Of a stretch of DNA of 64,000 bases, positions 52,086 to 61,556 are shown in pieces (position 1 is the stretch's first letter; every line of letters starts with the position of its first letter). Position numbers and translations under genes: made by a program. This stretch comes from CAZOKZ01 sp964580585 (GTDB lineage: Bacteria > Sumerlaeota > Sumerlaeia > SLMS01 > JAHLLQ01): NCBI GenBank assembly GCA_964580585.1, contig CAZOKZ010000004.1, forward strand, positions 1 to 64,000, in the 5' to 3' direction. The notes below the pieces were generated by a model that was not told where the DNA came from, searched no databases, and saw only the letters and a program-made list of their open reading frames with translations.

Positions 52086-52486
52086 CCTTGTGCTCTCCGT
52101 GTTTTGTTGGTCAATCACCAAAATGTGATTGAAGGTAGAAGACAGGCTCTTTTTGTGTCAATCGACTATCGGCTTGCAGTGTCAAAATAATCACCCAATC
52201 ATGGATGCTCTTTCCTCGCAATTCCAAGCTGTGAGAAGGAAGCCCGTTGGGATTCCTGCGTGGAATGCGGTTGAGCAGCGCCAGAAGGATGAAACCGGAA
52301 TTGTTCAAGGATTGTAATCCAGGCATCAAATCGCATGGTTTCGACGCGCTCGTAAATACTTCACGAGATTCACGCCAACTCTTTGACATGATCATGTTGT
52401 TTGGAACGCGCAAGGCAATGCTTGGTAAAGTCAACATCTCTCCTATTCGTTCCAGGCAAATTATGAAAAGGTTCAAGGAGAACGAA

Positions 52487-53038
52487 ATGAGTTTTACGAT
52501 CCACACCCCTGAGTCCGCTCCCGAAGCGTCGAAGGAAATTCTTACCGGTGCAAAGAAAGGTTTTGGTTTTGTGCCGAATCTTCTGGGCACGATGGCGGAA
52601 GCGCCCGCGTTGCTGAAAGCCTACACCACTATTGCACGCATTTTTGACGAATCGTCGTTCAATGCCACGGAGCGCCAAGTGGTGTTGCTTGCCGCGAGTT
52701 ACGAAAACGGCTGCGATTATTGCATTGCCGCGCACACGATGATTGCCGGGATGCAAAAAGTTTCGTGCGATGTGGTGGAAGCCATTCGCGCGAACGCTCC
52801 GATTGCCGACGCGAAGTTGGAAGCCCTTCGCCGGTTTACCACGGCGGTCGTTGCCTCGCGCGGTTGGCCAACCGAAGCGGAAGTCAATGCGTTCCTGGCT
52901 TCGGGTTACGGGAAAAAACAAATATTGGAAGTCGTCGTGGGAGTGGGGTTCAAAACGCTTTCCAATTACACAACTCACCTGACCGGAACGCCGCAGGACG
53001 AGGCGTTCGCTCCCGCCGCGTGGTCGAAAACAGCGTAA
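52487..53038 (+). CDS. AhpD-like alkylhydroperoxidase / carboxymuconolactone decarboxylase family protein
   Basis: AAGGAG six bases upstream fixes the ATG at 52487; the open frame upstream is not used. The 183-residue product has the AhpD core NGCDYCIAAH (Cys76, Cys79, His83), the CxxCxxxH redox site of peroxidase-related members. The pattern SFNATERQVVLLAASYENGC is typical. It probably reduces peroxides or passes electrons from thiol carriers in the cytoplasm. It lies next to, and convergent with, a cluster of thioredoxin-type genes on the minus strand. Confidence 0.9.
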   Translation: MSFTIHTPESAPEASKEILTGAKKGFGFVPNLLGTMAEAPALLKAYTTIARIFDESSFNATERQVVLLAASYENGCDYCIAAHTMIAGMQKVSCDVVEAIRANAPIADAKLEALRRFTTAVVASRGWPTEAEVNAFLASGYGKKQILEVVVGVGFKTLSNYTTHLTGTPQDEAFAPAAWSKTA

Positions 53039-53238
53039 AAATCGCAACGAATTGATGTGGTATTGACTCGGGCGGCGTTCAAAGCTTCGGACGCCGCCCG
53101 AAACTATTTGGAATTCCCTTGATCGGCGGAAGATCGGTCGAGTGGCTGATTGAGTACCGCGCCAAACCGTTGGCTCTCTTCCGTGTTTCCAACGGCATGA
53201 GGTGCATCTGCGCGAACTCCTTTTTGGGCGCGTATCGG

Positions 53239-54212
53239 TTACTTGGAATTCGACTTTGAGTTCAGCATCCTGTCGATTAGTTTTTCCGCGTCGTCGGAAG
53301 TGATTTGAAACCCGTTGAATTGCACGATTCCCTCCGGGTCGATAATCGCCGTCCATGGTGTGCCAGCAGTGCGATAACGCTCCATCACCGTCGAACGTTC
53401 GTTTGCCGAACCGCTGTGCCCGACGGGAATGGTCAAGCCATACCGTTCGGCGGTTTGGCGCGCTTGATCGGGACCATTGGAGGCAAAGCCTTCGAAAGCG
53501 GTCTGCACGGCAATGAATGCCACGCGGTCGTCGCCTTCGTAATGCTTCATGACATCGACCAGGGTGGGAAAACCATGCGAATGGCATCCCGGACACCAGG
53601 ATTGAAAGGCGAACAAATAAACCACTTTGCCGCGATATTCGGAAACATTGACTGTTTTTTGACCGGCGGGCAGGTTAAACCAAGTATCCACGCCGAGCGA
53701 AGGCGCGAGCTGGCCTTCGATGCCGAGCGCGGAAGCCTTCGCGCGCGCGCAATCGCTTCGGGATCGGTTGCGGCATCGAGCAAATCGAGGTACGTAGCCG
53801 CGTCGAGATACCCGGCGGCGCCTGTAATCGGTTCGCCCGAAGCGAGCAGAACCGCTGTGGTCGGCATCCCTTGAATCCCGTACAATTGAGCGACGTCATG
53901 TTGCCGATCCACGTCGATCTTAAGCGGAATGAAATCTCGCATTCGTTTTTGAACGCGCGCGTCGGCGAATGTCGTTCGGTCCATGACCTTGCACGGTCCG
54001 CACCATGTGGCGAAAAAATCCGCGACGACGAGCTTGCCGTCCTTTTTCGCCTCGGCGAGCGCCGCTTTGTAGTCCGTCCGCCACGCGATACCATCACCGG
54101 TCGTTTCGGCGGCCTCGGCACGGTTTTCAAGCAAGGAGGGCAACCACCCGAAGACGATGGCGGTCAGCAAGGCGGCCACGATCAGTAGTAATTTGGGGGC
54201 ATGATTTTTCAT
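53239..54212 (-). pseudogene. Two-domain thioredoxin/TlpA protein split by a frameshift
   Basis: The first part (54212 to about 53751) encodes a signal or anchor (LLLIVAALLTAIVFGWLPSL) and a thioredoxin domain with WCGPC (Cys71, Cys74). The second part reads in another frame from about 53749 to 53239, with AKASALGIEGQLAPSLGVDT, then TWFNLPAGQKTVNVSEYRGK and the TlpA-type site SWCPGCHSHG. The frames change inside an alternating GC run (53740-53750); removing one GC pair would join them into about 322 residues. It is either a true slippage mutation, a phase-variable site or a sequencing error. The exported protein would be a double thiol-disulfide oxidoreductase. Confidence 0.75.
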
Positions 54213-54312
54213 TCTAATACATCCTTTCGCTTGAGAGGGGGACCGTTGGTCGATTCGTCCCTCGGCATATTATGCGAAAGAATTGCCAAACCGTCGTTGG
54301 TTCTTCGGTGAA

Positions 54313-56583
54313 CTATTTACGCATCAGTTCCACCATTTTTTTTGCATCGGCTGTGGGCAGGCTGCACGAAAAGTTGCGGCACACGTAAGCGGTCGGCTTT
54401 CCGCCGATAGCAACCTGGGCTTCGGTGAACGGTGCGAGCTTAATAATTTCACTCTCGTCGCCCGGCGGGCGCAGAAGCACGACTTTGTTCGGAATGAACT
54501 GTTCGTGAAGTGCATCGACCATGGTTTGCGTGTCCTCGGCTTCTTTTTCTCCCACGAGGACGATTTCCAGGCTGGGGCCGATGGCGAAATCGAGCGCCAG
54601 AAGGGCTTGGGCGTGCGCGGAAGGAGCGCCCGCGATGTCGCCCGAAAACGAGTTCAGCAGCGCGTTGGCTTTGTCCTCGTACGCCGATTCACCCGTCATT
54701 CGCCCCAGCCGCAGAAGATTCATCGCGGCGATTGAATTACCCGAGGGAATCGCGCCGTCGTAGATTTCGCGCGGGCGTTGAAAAAGCTCCTCGCCGTCGT
54801 CGGGCGAAAGAAAGTAACCGCCTTGCGGAGCGGCAAAATGCTCGTCCATCTGTCGGGTCAGCTCGATCGCCTTTTGCAACAGGCTTGGATCGAACGTCGC
54901 TTCGTAAAGGTCGAGCAATCCGGCGGTGAAAAAAGCATAATCTTCCAACGTGGCGTAATGATCCGCCTGCCCCTTGCGCCAACGCTTAAGCAAACGGCCA
55001 TCGTCGCTTCGTAAATCGTTCAAAACGAAATCGGCGGCGCGGCGGGCCGTGGCGGCGTATTCCGGCTTGCTGAATGCTTGGGCCGCGCGCGCATAGGCTG
55101 AGATCATCAATCCGTTCCAGTCGGTGAGCACCTTGTCGTCGAGCAGAGGCCGAACGCGTTTCGAACGCGCATCGAGCAGTTTTTGGCGCAGGCCGTCCAA
55201 TTGTGGGCTGAGTTTGCTTTCGGGAGTCGCCGGTTGACTGGTTGCCGGGGCGGAAGTTTCTTTTTGGTACAGAATGTTTCGTGGACTCGACGAGTCCGAC
55301 ACCACGTCGCGGAAGTTCCCGCCGGGTTTCACGTTATACGCGTTCGACCATATTTTTGCATCGCTATTGCCGAGGACTTCTTCGATTTGCGAAGTTGTCC
55401 ACAGATAAAATAATCCCTCTTCGCCTTCGCTGTCCGCGTCCTCGGCGCTGAAGAACGCGCCCTCGGGCGAGGTCATGTCGCGCCGCACGTATTCGAGAAT
55501 TTCCTCGGCGGTCTGACGGTATTCTTTTTTGCCGGTGGCTTGATAAGCTTCGGTGTAGGCTATGGCAAGAAGTGCCTGATCGTAGAGCATCTTTTCGAAA
55601 TGCGGGACGAGCCATTGGCGGTCGGTCGAGTAGCGATGGAATCCAAACCCGACGTGATCGTAAATTCCGCCCGCGCGCATGGCGGACAGGTTTTTTTCGG
55701 CCATTTGGAGTGCTTTTTCGTCCTGCGCTCGCCGGTAGTACCGAAGAAGAAAGCGGATATTTTGCGGCGTGGGGAATTTGGGCGCGTTGCCAAAGCCGCC
55801 CAACTCGGCGTCGTAGCGCGAGGTGAGTTGTCTATACCCGGCTTCGAGCGTTTTTTCGTTCAGGGTTGCACTTGTTGAGTCGGTTGCGGTGCTTCTCTGG
55901 CGCATGGTGGCAACGATTTGATCGGCGGAGTCTGTCACGGCCTGGCGTTGTTCCTTCCATGCCTTTTCAATGGCAGGGATCAGGTCCATCATGCCGGGTC
56001 GCCCATAGTTGCCGTTTTTGGGGAAATACGTTCCCGCGAAAAACGGTTTTTTATCAGGTGTCATGACAACCGTCATCGGCCAGCCGCCCGAACCCGTCAT
56101 TGCCTGCGTGACGGCCATATAATCGGTGTCGATGTCCGGGCGCTCCTCGCGGTCTACCTTAATGCAGACGAACGCCGCGTTCATCATTGCGGCGACCTCG
56201 GGGTCTTCGAACGATTCGCGTTCCATGACATGGCACCAATGGCATGTCGCGTAACCGATGCTGAGGAAAATCGGTACGTCGCGCCGCCGGGCTTCTTCGA
56301 ACGCCGCCTCTCCCCAGGGAAACCAATTCACCGGGTTGGCGGCGTGTTGAAGCAGGTAGGGGCTTTGTTCGAAAACGAGGCGGTTCCATTTTTCACCCCC
56401 GTCGGGCGGCAGTTTCGCGAGTTCCTCCGGCGCGGGGATTGGCGGACGTTCGTGCGCGGGACGGGTGCTCGCATTCGAGGCAAACGGTTGCGCGCTCATC
56501 TGGTAAACGCTCAAGGCGATCAGGAGCGCCAGAAGAGCAAAGCCTGCGAAAAATCGGGGGTTACGGGTCCAGCGTGATTTCAT
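54313..56583 (-). CDS. Thioredoxin domain-containing DUF255 protein (YyaL/SSP411 family)
   Basis: The 756-residue product has an N-terminal hydrophobic segment (FFAGFALLALLIALSVYQMS) that should anchor or export it. The DUF255 domain is diagnostic: NPVNWFPWGEAAFEEARRRD and GYATCHWCHVMERESFEDPE with the CHWCH site. The remaining 500 residues form an alpha/alpha-barrel like N-acylglucosamine epimerases (YDALLAIAYTEAYQ-type repeats, TDWNGLMISAYARAAQ). The biochemical role of the family is not settled. It lies in a row of thioredoxin-fold genes on the minus strand. Confidence 0.93.
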   Translation of the reverse strand: MKSRWTRNPRFFAGFALLALLIALSVYQMSAQPFASNASTRPAHERPPIPAPEELAKLPPDGGEKWNRLVFEQSPYLLQHAANPVNWFPWGEAAFEEARRRDVPIFLSIGYATCHWCHVMERESFEDPEVAAMMNAAFVCIKVDREERPDIDTDYMAVTQAMTGSGGWPMTVVMTPDKKPFFAGTYFPKNGNYGRPGMMDLIPAIEKAWKEQRQAVTDSADQIVATMRQRSTATDSTSATLNEKTLEAGYRQLTSRYDAELGGFGNAPKFPTPQNIRFLLRYYRRAQDEKALQMAEKNLSAMRAGGIYDHVGFGFHRYSTDRQWLVPHFEKMLYDQALLAIAYTEAYQATGKKEYRQTAEEILEYVRRDMTSPEGAFFSAEDADSEGEEGLFYLWTTSQIEEVLGNSDAKIWSNAYNVKPGGNFRDVVSDSSSPRNILYQKETSAPATSQPATPESKLSPQLDGLRQKLLDARSKRVRPLLDDKVLTDWNGLMISAYARAAQAFSKPEYAATARRAADFVLNDLRSDDGRLLKRWRKGQADHYATLEDYAFFTAGLLDLYEATFDPSLLQKAIELTRQMDEHFAAPQGGYFLSPDDGEELFQRPREIYDGAIPSGNSIAAMNLLRLGRMTGESAYEDKANALLNSFSGDIAGAPSAHAQALLALDFAIGPSLEIVLVGEKEAEDTQTMVDALHEQFIPNKVVLLRPPGDESEIIKLAPFTEAQVAIGGKPTAYVCRNFSCSLPTADAKKMVELMRK

Positions 56584-56619
56584 GGAATCGCCTCGTTTGT
56601 CGGGTTGAATGATCTTCGA

Positions 56620-57087
56620 TTATTTCAGCGTTTCTTGCAGTTTTGCGCCCATTTCCTTGAGCGATTGCTCGCTTGTCAGCGTGGCGAGCGGTTGGCGCGT
56701 GCGCGCGTCCACCAGATAGATTTTCCCCGTACCGCCGCCGTTCGCCGTCCACAAGTCCGACAGCCCAAGCGCGGCGGCGTGCATTTCCGCCTGGTTCTTT
56801 GCCGTCTGGTTGGTGACGTCCAGCGTAACGAAGAGAACCGGTTTGCCGTCGAATTTGTTTTCCAAGTCGTCTATCACCGGTCCCATGGCTTTGCAGTAGC
56901 CGCACCAATCGGCGTGAAACTTGACGGCGAGGACTTTTGGCGCGCGAACCGTTACTTGCGAGGCGGGGGCGCTCGTTTGCGCTTCGAGAGGAGGCGCGAC
57001 GAAAATGGCAAGTGCCAGTGCCAGGCAGACACTGGCGAGAATCAGAAAACCGCGTGGAGTCATGTTGCTTTTCATCATATTGATCAT
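56620..57087 (-). CDS. Exported thioredoxin-like protein
   Basis: The 155-residue product has a signal peptide (FLILASVCLALALAIFVAPP) and a thioredoxin domain with FHADWCGYCKAMGPVID. ATGs at 57087, 57078 and 57075 are all possible starts. A cis-proline loop as in classical thioredoxins is not obvious (GKIYLVDARTRQPLATL). It should act in the periplasm as a thiol-disulfide oxidoreductase. It lies between the anti-sigma gene and the DUF255 gene, probably in one transcript. Confidence 0.85.
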   Translation of the reverse strand: MINMMKSNMTPRGFLILASVCLALALAIFVAPPLEAQTSAPASQVTVRAPKVLAVKFHADWCGYCKAMGPVIDDLENKFDGKPVLFVTLDVTNQTAKNQAEMHAAALGLSDLWTANGGGTGKIYLVDARTRQPLATLTSEQSLKEMGAKLQETLK

Positions 57088-57145
57088 CCATCCATGCTAA
57101 AAAATAAGCCGTCCGTTCGGTCCGGCGTAACTACCTGAGGAAAGT

Positions 57146-57886
57146 TTATCGCTCCCCGATCCGGGCAATCAGATCGCCCGCGGGAGCCGAGGCGACGAGA
57201 ACGTACTCCAGTCCGCCTTCTGTCCAGCACGCTGTCTCGTACCCTTTGCTTTCGATCACTTTTGGATTTTCGGGCGTCCCGCCGGACGAAACCGATGGGT
57301 CCAAGGGTGGATGAACAAAGAGGGATAATTCGCGGTCGTCGGCATGAAGACGAACCAGCGAAATTCGGGTTCCACGAAGCGAGCACACGCGTGCGGCGGC
57401 ATAATCGGCCCATGGCCAGCGCGGGATCGGTGTGGCAAAATCCAACCGCGCCGCCAGCCAACTTTCCAGTTCTGCGGGGTCGGAGGAAACCAAGCCGGTT
57501 TCTGTCTGGGCCTGAACGATGGAAACGTGATCGTCCAGATAAATAGGAATGACGTCCGGTTTTCGAGCGTTATCCCGTAGCAAGACCGCGAGGATGACCA
57601 CCATAGTGGCCGCCACGCCGCCCACGGCAACCCACCGTCGTTTGGCTCGATTGAACGAGCGTGTCCGGCAAAGAATCTTGACATCCGCCCGCAAGGCGCT
57701 GGGAGCCACAGGTTCGGGCAACGATTTTATTTTCTCGCCCAACGCACGCATTGCCTCCAGACGTTCGCGGCACTGCGGGCACGAGGCCAAGTGCGCCTCG
57801 ACGTCACCAGGGCGTTCGGATTCGCCGTCCAGATAGACGGATAATTCTTCGTGGTAAAGATCGCACTCGTTTTCCAAGGGTTTCAT
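57146..57886 (-). CDS. Anti-sigma factor with zinc-binding (ZAS) domain
   Basis: AAGGAGGT upstream and a four-base overlap with the sigma gene fix the start at 57886 (246 residues). The N-terminal part is a zf-HC2/ZAS domain with His32, Cys36 and Cys39 (HLASCPQC), the HxxxCxxC pattern of zinc anti-sigma factors such as RsrA. One membrane helix (WVAVGGVAATMVVILAVLL, about 85-103) leads to a periplasmic domain of about 140 residues. It should hold the ECF sigma factor at the membrane and release it on a signal, perhaps thiol oxidation. Confidence 0.9.
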   Translation of the reverse strand: MKPLENECDLYHEELSVYLDGESERPGDVEAHLASCPQCRERLEAMRALGEKIKSLPEPVAPSALRADVKILCRTRSFNRAKRRWVAVGGVAATMVVILAVLLRDNARKPDVIPIYLDDHVSIVQAQTETGLVSSDPAELESWLAARLDFATPIPRWPWADYAAARVCSLRGTRISLVRLHADDRELSLFVHPPLDPSVSSGGTPENPKVIESKGYETACWTEGGLEYVLVASAPAGDLIARIGER

Positions 57887-58446
57887 GGGCGTACCTCCTT
57901 GGCAGGCAGGGTGTCGGTTTTTGTCGCAGCCTGTCGTGGGGATAAACTGGCCGCCAAATGCTCGCGGGCGCGCGCAAGCCGCGAGCGCACGGTTCCGATC
58001 GGAATCCCCAACGCTTCCGCAATATCCCGGTAGGTAAATTCCTCGACTTCTCGCAACCAAAGCACCTCCCGCATTTCTTCGGGCAGCGAATCGAGGGCTT
58101 GTTGGACGTTTTCGCTCAGGGACTCTTTGATCGCCGTCGGAATCCAACGAATGGAACGGTCGGGTACCATCGGTTCGGCGGATTCGTTCCTCAGCTCTTC
58201 GATGGAAACGATCCTTGGCGCTTTGCCTTTTGCCCGGCAATGGTCGGTAAACAGGTTTTTTAACGTTCGCAGCAAGTAGGCTTTCGGATTGGGATGCCGG
58301 GCTAATGTTTCAGGATGGCGAATGGCTCGTAGGCAGGTTTCCTGCACCAGGTCTTCGGCTTCTTCGTGCCCATTGCCCAACCGTCGCGCCATTCCCCAAA
58401 GGAAATCGAGCGAAGACAGGATGATTTGTTCAGCTTGGCGGGGCAT
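57883..58446 (-). CDS. ECF-family RNA polymerase sigma factor
   Basis: From 58446 the product is 187 residues (alternative start 58482). Sigma region 2 is FLWGMARRLGNGHEEAEDLV, continuing QETCLRA. Region 4 is EEMREVLWLREVEEFTYRDI, then AEALGIPIGTVRSRLARARE. Neither start has a strong Shine-Dalgarno, so the exact N terminus is open. It probably directs transcription of the thioredoxin-type genes downstream and, as usual for ECF factors, of itself. Confidence 0.92.
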   Translation of the reverse strand: MPRQAEQIILSSLDFLWGMARRLGNGHEEAEDLVQETCLRAIRHPETLARHPNPKAYLLRTLKNLFTDHCRAKGKAPRIVSIEELRNESAEPMVPDRSIRWIPTAIKESLSENVQQALDSLPEEMREVLWLREVEEFTYRDIAEALGIPIGTVRSRLARAREHLAASLSPRQAATKTDTLPAKEVRP

Positions 58447-58536
58447 GGTGAATGAGCTATAGTGCCTTTCTTTACCTTTCATAACGAAAAATGCCCGGGC
58501 TAAGTTCCCGGGCAGTAAAAAACACAGCGTCAAAAA

Positions 58537-59544
58537 TTATGTCAGCTTCCCCCTGCACGACGATCCGCAACCGGCAGTACAACCCAGGCAGTGCGTTCCG
58601 GTTGCGATGGATTGTCCCGCGAGTGTGTCGGCGTTTAGATCTCGCACATGGCGTTTCGTACCACCAAGCGCGAGTCCAAGCATCTGGTTGAAATCGCAAT
58701 CGTACAGCCAGCCTTCGTGATCGACCGATAAGGTGCTGCGACACATAACGCGCGGCAACGTGGCAGGATTGAAGTGATCTTCGAGTCGATCGAGGTAGGC
58801 GTCCAATTCGTCCGCGCGTTTCAGGTCGCTTCGAAACCGCCCGATGGGCATATTGGCAATCGCGATCAGATTGTCGAACACGATGCCGAAGTCTTCCTTC
58901 AAGCGCAGGCGGTAGTCGGCTTCGAGTTTTTCCTGGGGCGGGGGCAAACACGCCCCGATGGGGTTGTAGACGAGATTGAGGCGTTTGGTGGCGTCGGGAT
59001 TTTGGCCCTCGTTTGCGCCATGCCCGCGCGCGTTCAACATTCGAAGCCCTGCAATCGAGCGCTCGAACACGCCATTACCACGTTGTTTGTCCACATTACC
59101 CGCCGTGTAGCACGGCAGCGAGGCGATAATATCGACCTCGTGTTCAGCCAGGAAATCCGCTAAATCCTCGTAACCCGGCTCAGTTAATATCGTTAGATTG
59201 CATCGGTCGATCACGCGTTTGCCGCGCCGGTGGGCCTCGCGCGCGAGATACCGAAACACGGGCGCCATTTCCGGTGCGCCGCCCGTGATGTCGAGCGTGT
59301 GAATCGTGGGTGCGGTATCGAGCACCGCAATGCAGGCACTTGCAATTTCGTGCGACATCAGTTCGGTGCGCGTCGGACCGGCGTTCACATGACAATGACG
59401 ACATGTTTGGTTGCAAAGTCGCCCGACGTTGGCTTGCAATACTTCGAGTTTACCTCGCACGAGACGTTCGCCTCGTTGGTTGAGTTGGCGTGCGAATCGA
59501 TTCGTTTCGCATGAAATATTATTTGAAACCGGTTGAGTAATCAT
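58537..59544 (-). CDS. arsS: Arsenosugar biosynthesis radical SAM protein ArsS
   Basis: AGGAA seven bases before the ATG at 59544 supports 335 residues; a TTG at 59565 is less likely. The radical SAM site is CNQTCRHC in LQANVGRLCNQTCRHCHVNA. HTLDITGGAPEMAPVFRYLA and NLVYNPIGACLPPPQEKLE are typical. The Cys-rich tail THCLGCTAGCGSSCRG marks the ArsS group (DUF3641 C terminus); some relatives use selenocysteine, but here no in-frame TGA is seen. ArsS adds a deoxyadenosyl group to dimethylarsenite. No arsM is in the window. Confidence 0.92.
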   Translation of the reverse strand: MITQPVSNNISCETNRFARQLNQRGERLVRGKLEVLQANVGRLCNQTCRHCHVNAGPTRTELMSHEIASACIAVLDTAPTIHTLDITGGAPEMAPVFRYLAREAHRRGKRVIDRCNLTILTEPGYEDLADFLAEHEVDIIASLPCYTAGNVDKQRGNGVFERSIAGLRMLNARGHGANEGQNPDATKRLNLVYNPIGACLPPPQEKLEADYRLRLKEDFGIVFDNLIAIANMPIGRFRSDLKRADELDAYLDRLEDHFNPATLPRVMCRSTLSVDHEGWLYDCDFNQMLGLALGGTKRHVRDLNADTLAGQSIATGTHCLGCTAGCGSSCRGKLT

Positions 59545-59586
59545 GGATGGATTCCTATTAAACAACGATCGGGTGTTAGGAAATTA

Positions 59587-60702
59587 TTAATGATTCAAAA
59601 TCAGATACGCGCCCGCACCAAGCAATGCGGCGATTGGCAGCGTCGCGATCCAAGAGCCGAGAATGCGCAGAATCATGCCGCGTTTGGCACCTTTTGTAAC
59701 CGCCCCTAATCCAAATAACGCACCACACGAAACGTGTGTGGTGGACATGGGCAGCGACGCGGCACTGCCAAAAAACACAAGCGATGCGGTGACGAGATTT
59801 GCCGTGAATCCCTGTCCGTCGTTCATCGTCGTGATGCGATTGCTCATCGTTTCAGCTACGCGCCGCGCGCCAAGCGCGCCGCCCGCCAACATTCCGATTC
59901 CTGTCAGCAAAATCACCCACTGAAACGGTAGTGCCGCCGAGGCAAACGCGATGGCGGCAATTTTCGGCGCGTCGTTCAGTCCACGCGCGAATCCCACTGC
60001 GCCCGCCGAACCGAAGTGCAACACATCGAGTACGCGTTGTGCGGAAACGCCAAATACGCGGCCTTCATATTTTTCCGCGCAATCGTTGACCTTGCCGATT
60101 TTCAACGATGGGTGTGCATCGGAGGTGAAAGCGAGGCTGCCATCGGCGCACACGGCGGTTTCGCTTTCGACGCCTGCACAAGCACACGTCGTTTTTTCGA
60201 TACCAAACGTTTTTCGCGCGTACGACAACACGGGATACAACATCCATGTAATGCCAAACGCGGCGAGGGGACTGACAATCAGTGGCAGTAAAAATTTGGG
60301 TCCGAGCACGGCGAACTGAAACGCGTGCGGTGCAGCAACAAGACCAGTGCCCGTCAATGCCCCCAGCAATGCGTGGGTGGTTGAGATCGGCAGACCCAAC
60401 CGCGAAGCCAGTAACACTGTCCCGCCCGCCGCGATTCCGACAGAAAGCAAAAACGAACTGGATGCGACAATGTCGTCGGGCACAAGGCCCTTGCCTCCAA
60501 ATGCTTTAGCCAGACCAACGCCCAAAACAACGGCGAACAACGCACCCGCCGTTGTCGTGACGTTGGCCCACAGTAGCGCTGTGCGAAACGACGTCGTGCC
60601 GCTGCCATATAGCGTTGCGACGCCTTTGAAATTATCGTTCGCGCCGTTGGCATAGGAAACCAACAATGTTACGGTGAGCAAAAATATCGCGACGGTCATC
60701 AT
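59587..60702 (-). CDS. pit: PiT-family inorganic phosphate transporter
   Basis: The 371-residue membrane protein carries both PiT signatures: NGANDNFKGVATLYGSGTTS near the N terminus and GFARGLNDAPKIAAIAFASA in the second half, with LPISTTHALLGALTG and LPMSTTHVSCGALFG as repeated elements. It should carry phosphate, and by accident arsenate, with a cation. It lies 42 bases upstream of arsS on the same strand, so a link to arsenate handling is possible. A central hydrophilic loop contains CACAG and is longer than in minimal PiT proteins. Confidence 0.92.
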   Translation of the reverse strand: MMTVAIFLLTVTLLVSYANGANDNFKGVATLYGSGTTSFRTALLWANVTTTAGALFAVVLGVGLAKAFGGKGLVPDDIVASSSFLLSVGIAAGGTVLLASRLGLPISTTHALLGALTGTGLVAAPHAFQFAVLGPKFLLPLIVSPLAAFGITWMLYPVLSYARKTFGIEKTTCACAGVESETAVCADGSLAFTSDAHPSLKIGKVNDCAEKYEGRVFGVSAQRVLDVLHFGSAGAVGFARGLNDAPKIAAIAFASAALPFQWVILLTGIGMLAGGALGARRVAETMSNRITTMNDGQGFTANLVTASLVFFGSAASLPMSTTHVSCGALFGLGAVTKGAKRGMILRILGSWIATLPIAALLGAGAYLILNH

Positions 60703-60827
60703 AAACCTTTCGATACATGAAAAGAGGAATGCGGCGGATGCCGCGTGTGTTGAATTTGATCGGTTGGTAATTGAAAAGATGTGAAGGATTTACTTGGTGG
60801 AAAAAACACGACGTATTGTGTTTGGGC

Positions 60828-61556
60828 TTACATTTCTGCTGCCATCTTACCTTCCGTCGCTTCGCGTAGAGCTTTACGCGCGACGCGGGTGATGACGACG
60901 GTGACGGCAATGGTCGCCACAAGGCCGATAAGTTTTATCGCCAGTCCCCAACCGCCATTCGAATCCGCACTGGCTCCCGCTAAGTCGCCCGCTGCGGTTC
61001 CCAGATAGACGTAAAGCAGTGTCCCCGGCATCATGCCAAGCCACGATGCCAGCACGTAACGTCCGAACGAAACGCTGGTCAGGCCATAAGCGTAATTGAG
61101 CAGATTGAACGGAAACACGGGGCTAAGGCGCGTCAGGAAAACAATCTTGAAGCCTTCGCGACCGACGGCACGATCAATGGCGGCAAAGCGTTCGTTGCCA
61201 GCGACTTTTTTGGTAACCGTATCGCGCGCCACGAAACGTCCGACTAAGAACGACGCGGCAGCGCCAAGGGTACTTCCGACAGAAACCGCAACGAACCCAC
61301 CTGCCAATCCGAAAACGGCGCCTGCGCCGAGCGTCAAAATCGAACCAGGCAAAAAAAACACGGTCGCGGCAATATAGGCGACGACAAATAACGCGTATCC
61401 GACTGGTCCCAGGTCGCGAATCGCGTCGAGAAACGATTTCAGGTATTCGCCGACGGGAAACACACGGCTGGCAACGAGTAGCACAACGACGACCAGCGCC
61501 GCGACGATGAGTTTTCCTTTCCCAGAGGAGGATTTTGTAGACGGTGAATCAGACAT
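60828..61556 (-). CDS. TVP38/TMEM64 (SNARE-associated/DedA-like) membrane protein
   Basis: The 242-residue product has five to six membrane helices. Family marks are FFLPGSILTLGAGAVFG, GSTLGAAASFLVGRFVAR, FKIVFLTRLSPVFPFNLLNY and LGMMPGTLLYVYLG. DedA-superfamily proteins are implicated in lipid or ion handling; the exact substrate is unknown. It overlaps the flavoprotein gene upstream by eight bases, a pairing found in several bacteria. Confidence 0.92.
   Translation of the reverse strand: MSDSPSTKSSSGKGKLIVAALVVVVLLVASRVFPVGEYLKSFLDAIRDLGPVGYALFVVAYIAATVFFLPGSILTLGAGAVFGLAGGFVAVSVGSTLGAAASFLVGRFVARDTVTKKVAGNERFAAIDRAVGREGFKIVFLTRLSPVFPFNLLNYAYGLTSVSFGRYVLASWLGMMPGTLLYVYLGTAAGDLAGASADSNGGWGLAIKLIGLVATIAVTVVITRVARKALREATEGKMAAEM

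Noticed and set aside
52111..52590. 159-codon minus-strand frame
   Set aside because: Overlaps the start of the AhpD-like gene on the other strand; no ribosome-binding site or family resemblance.
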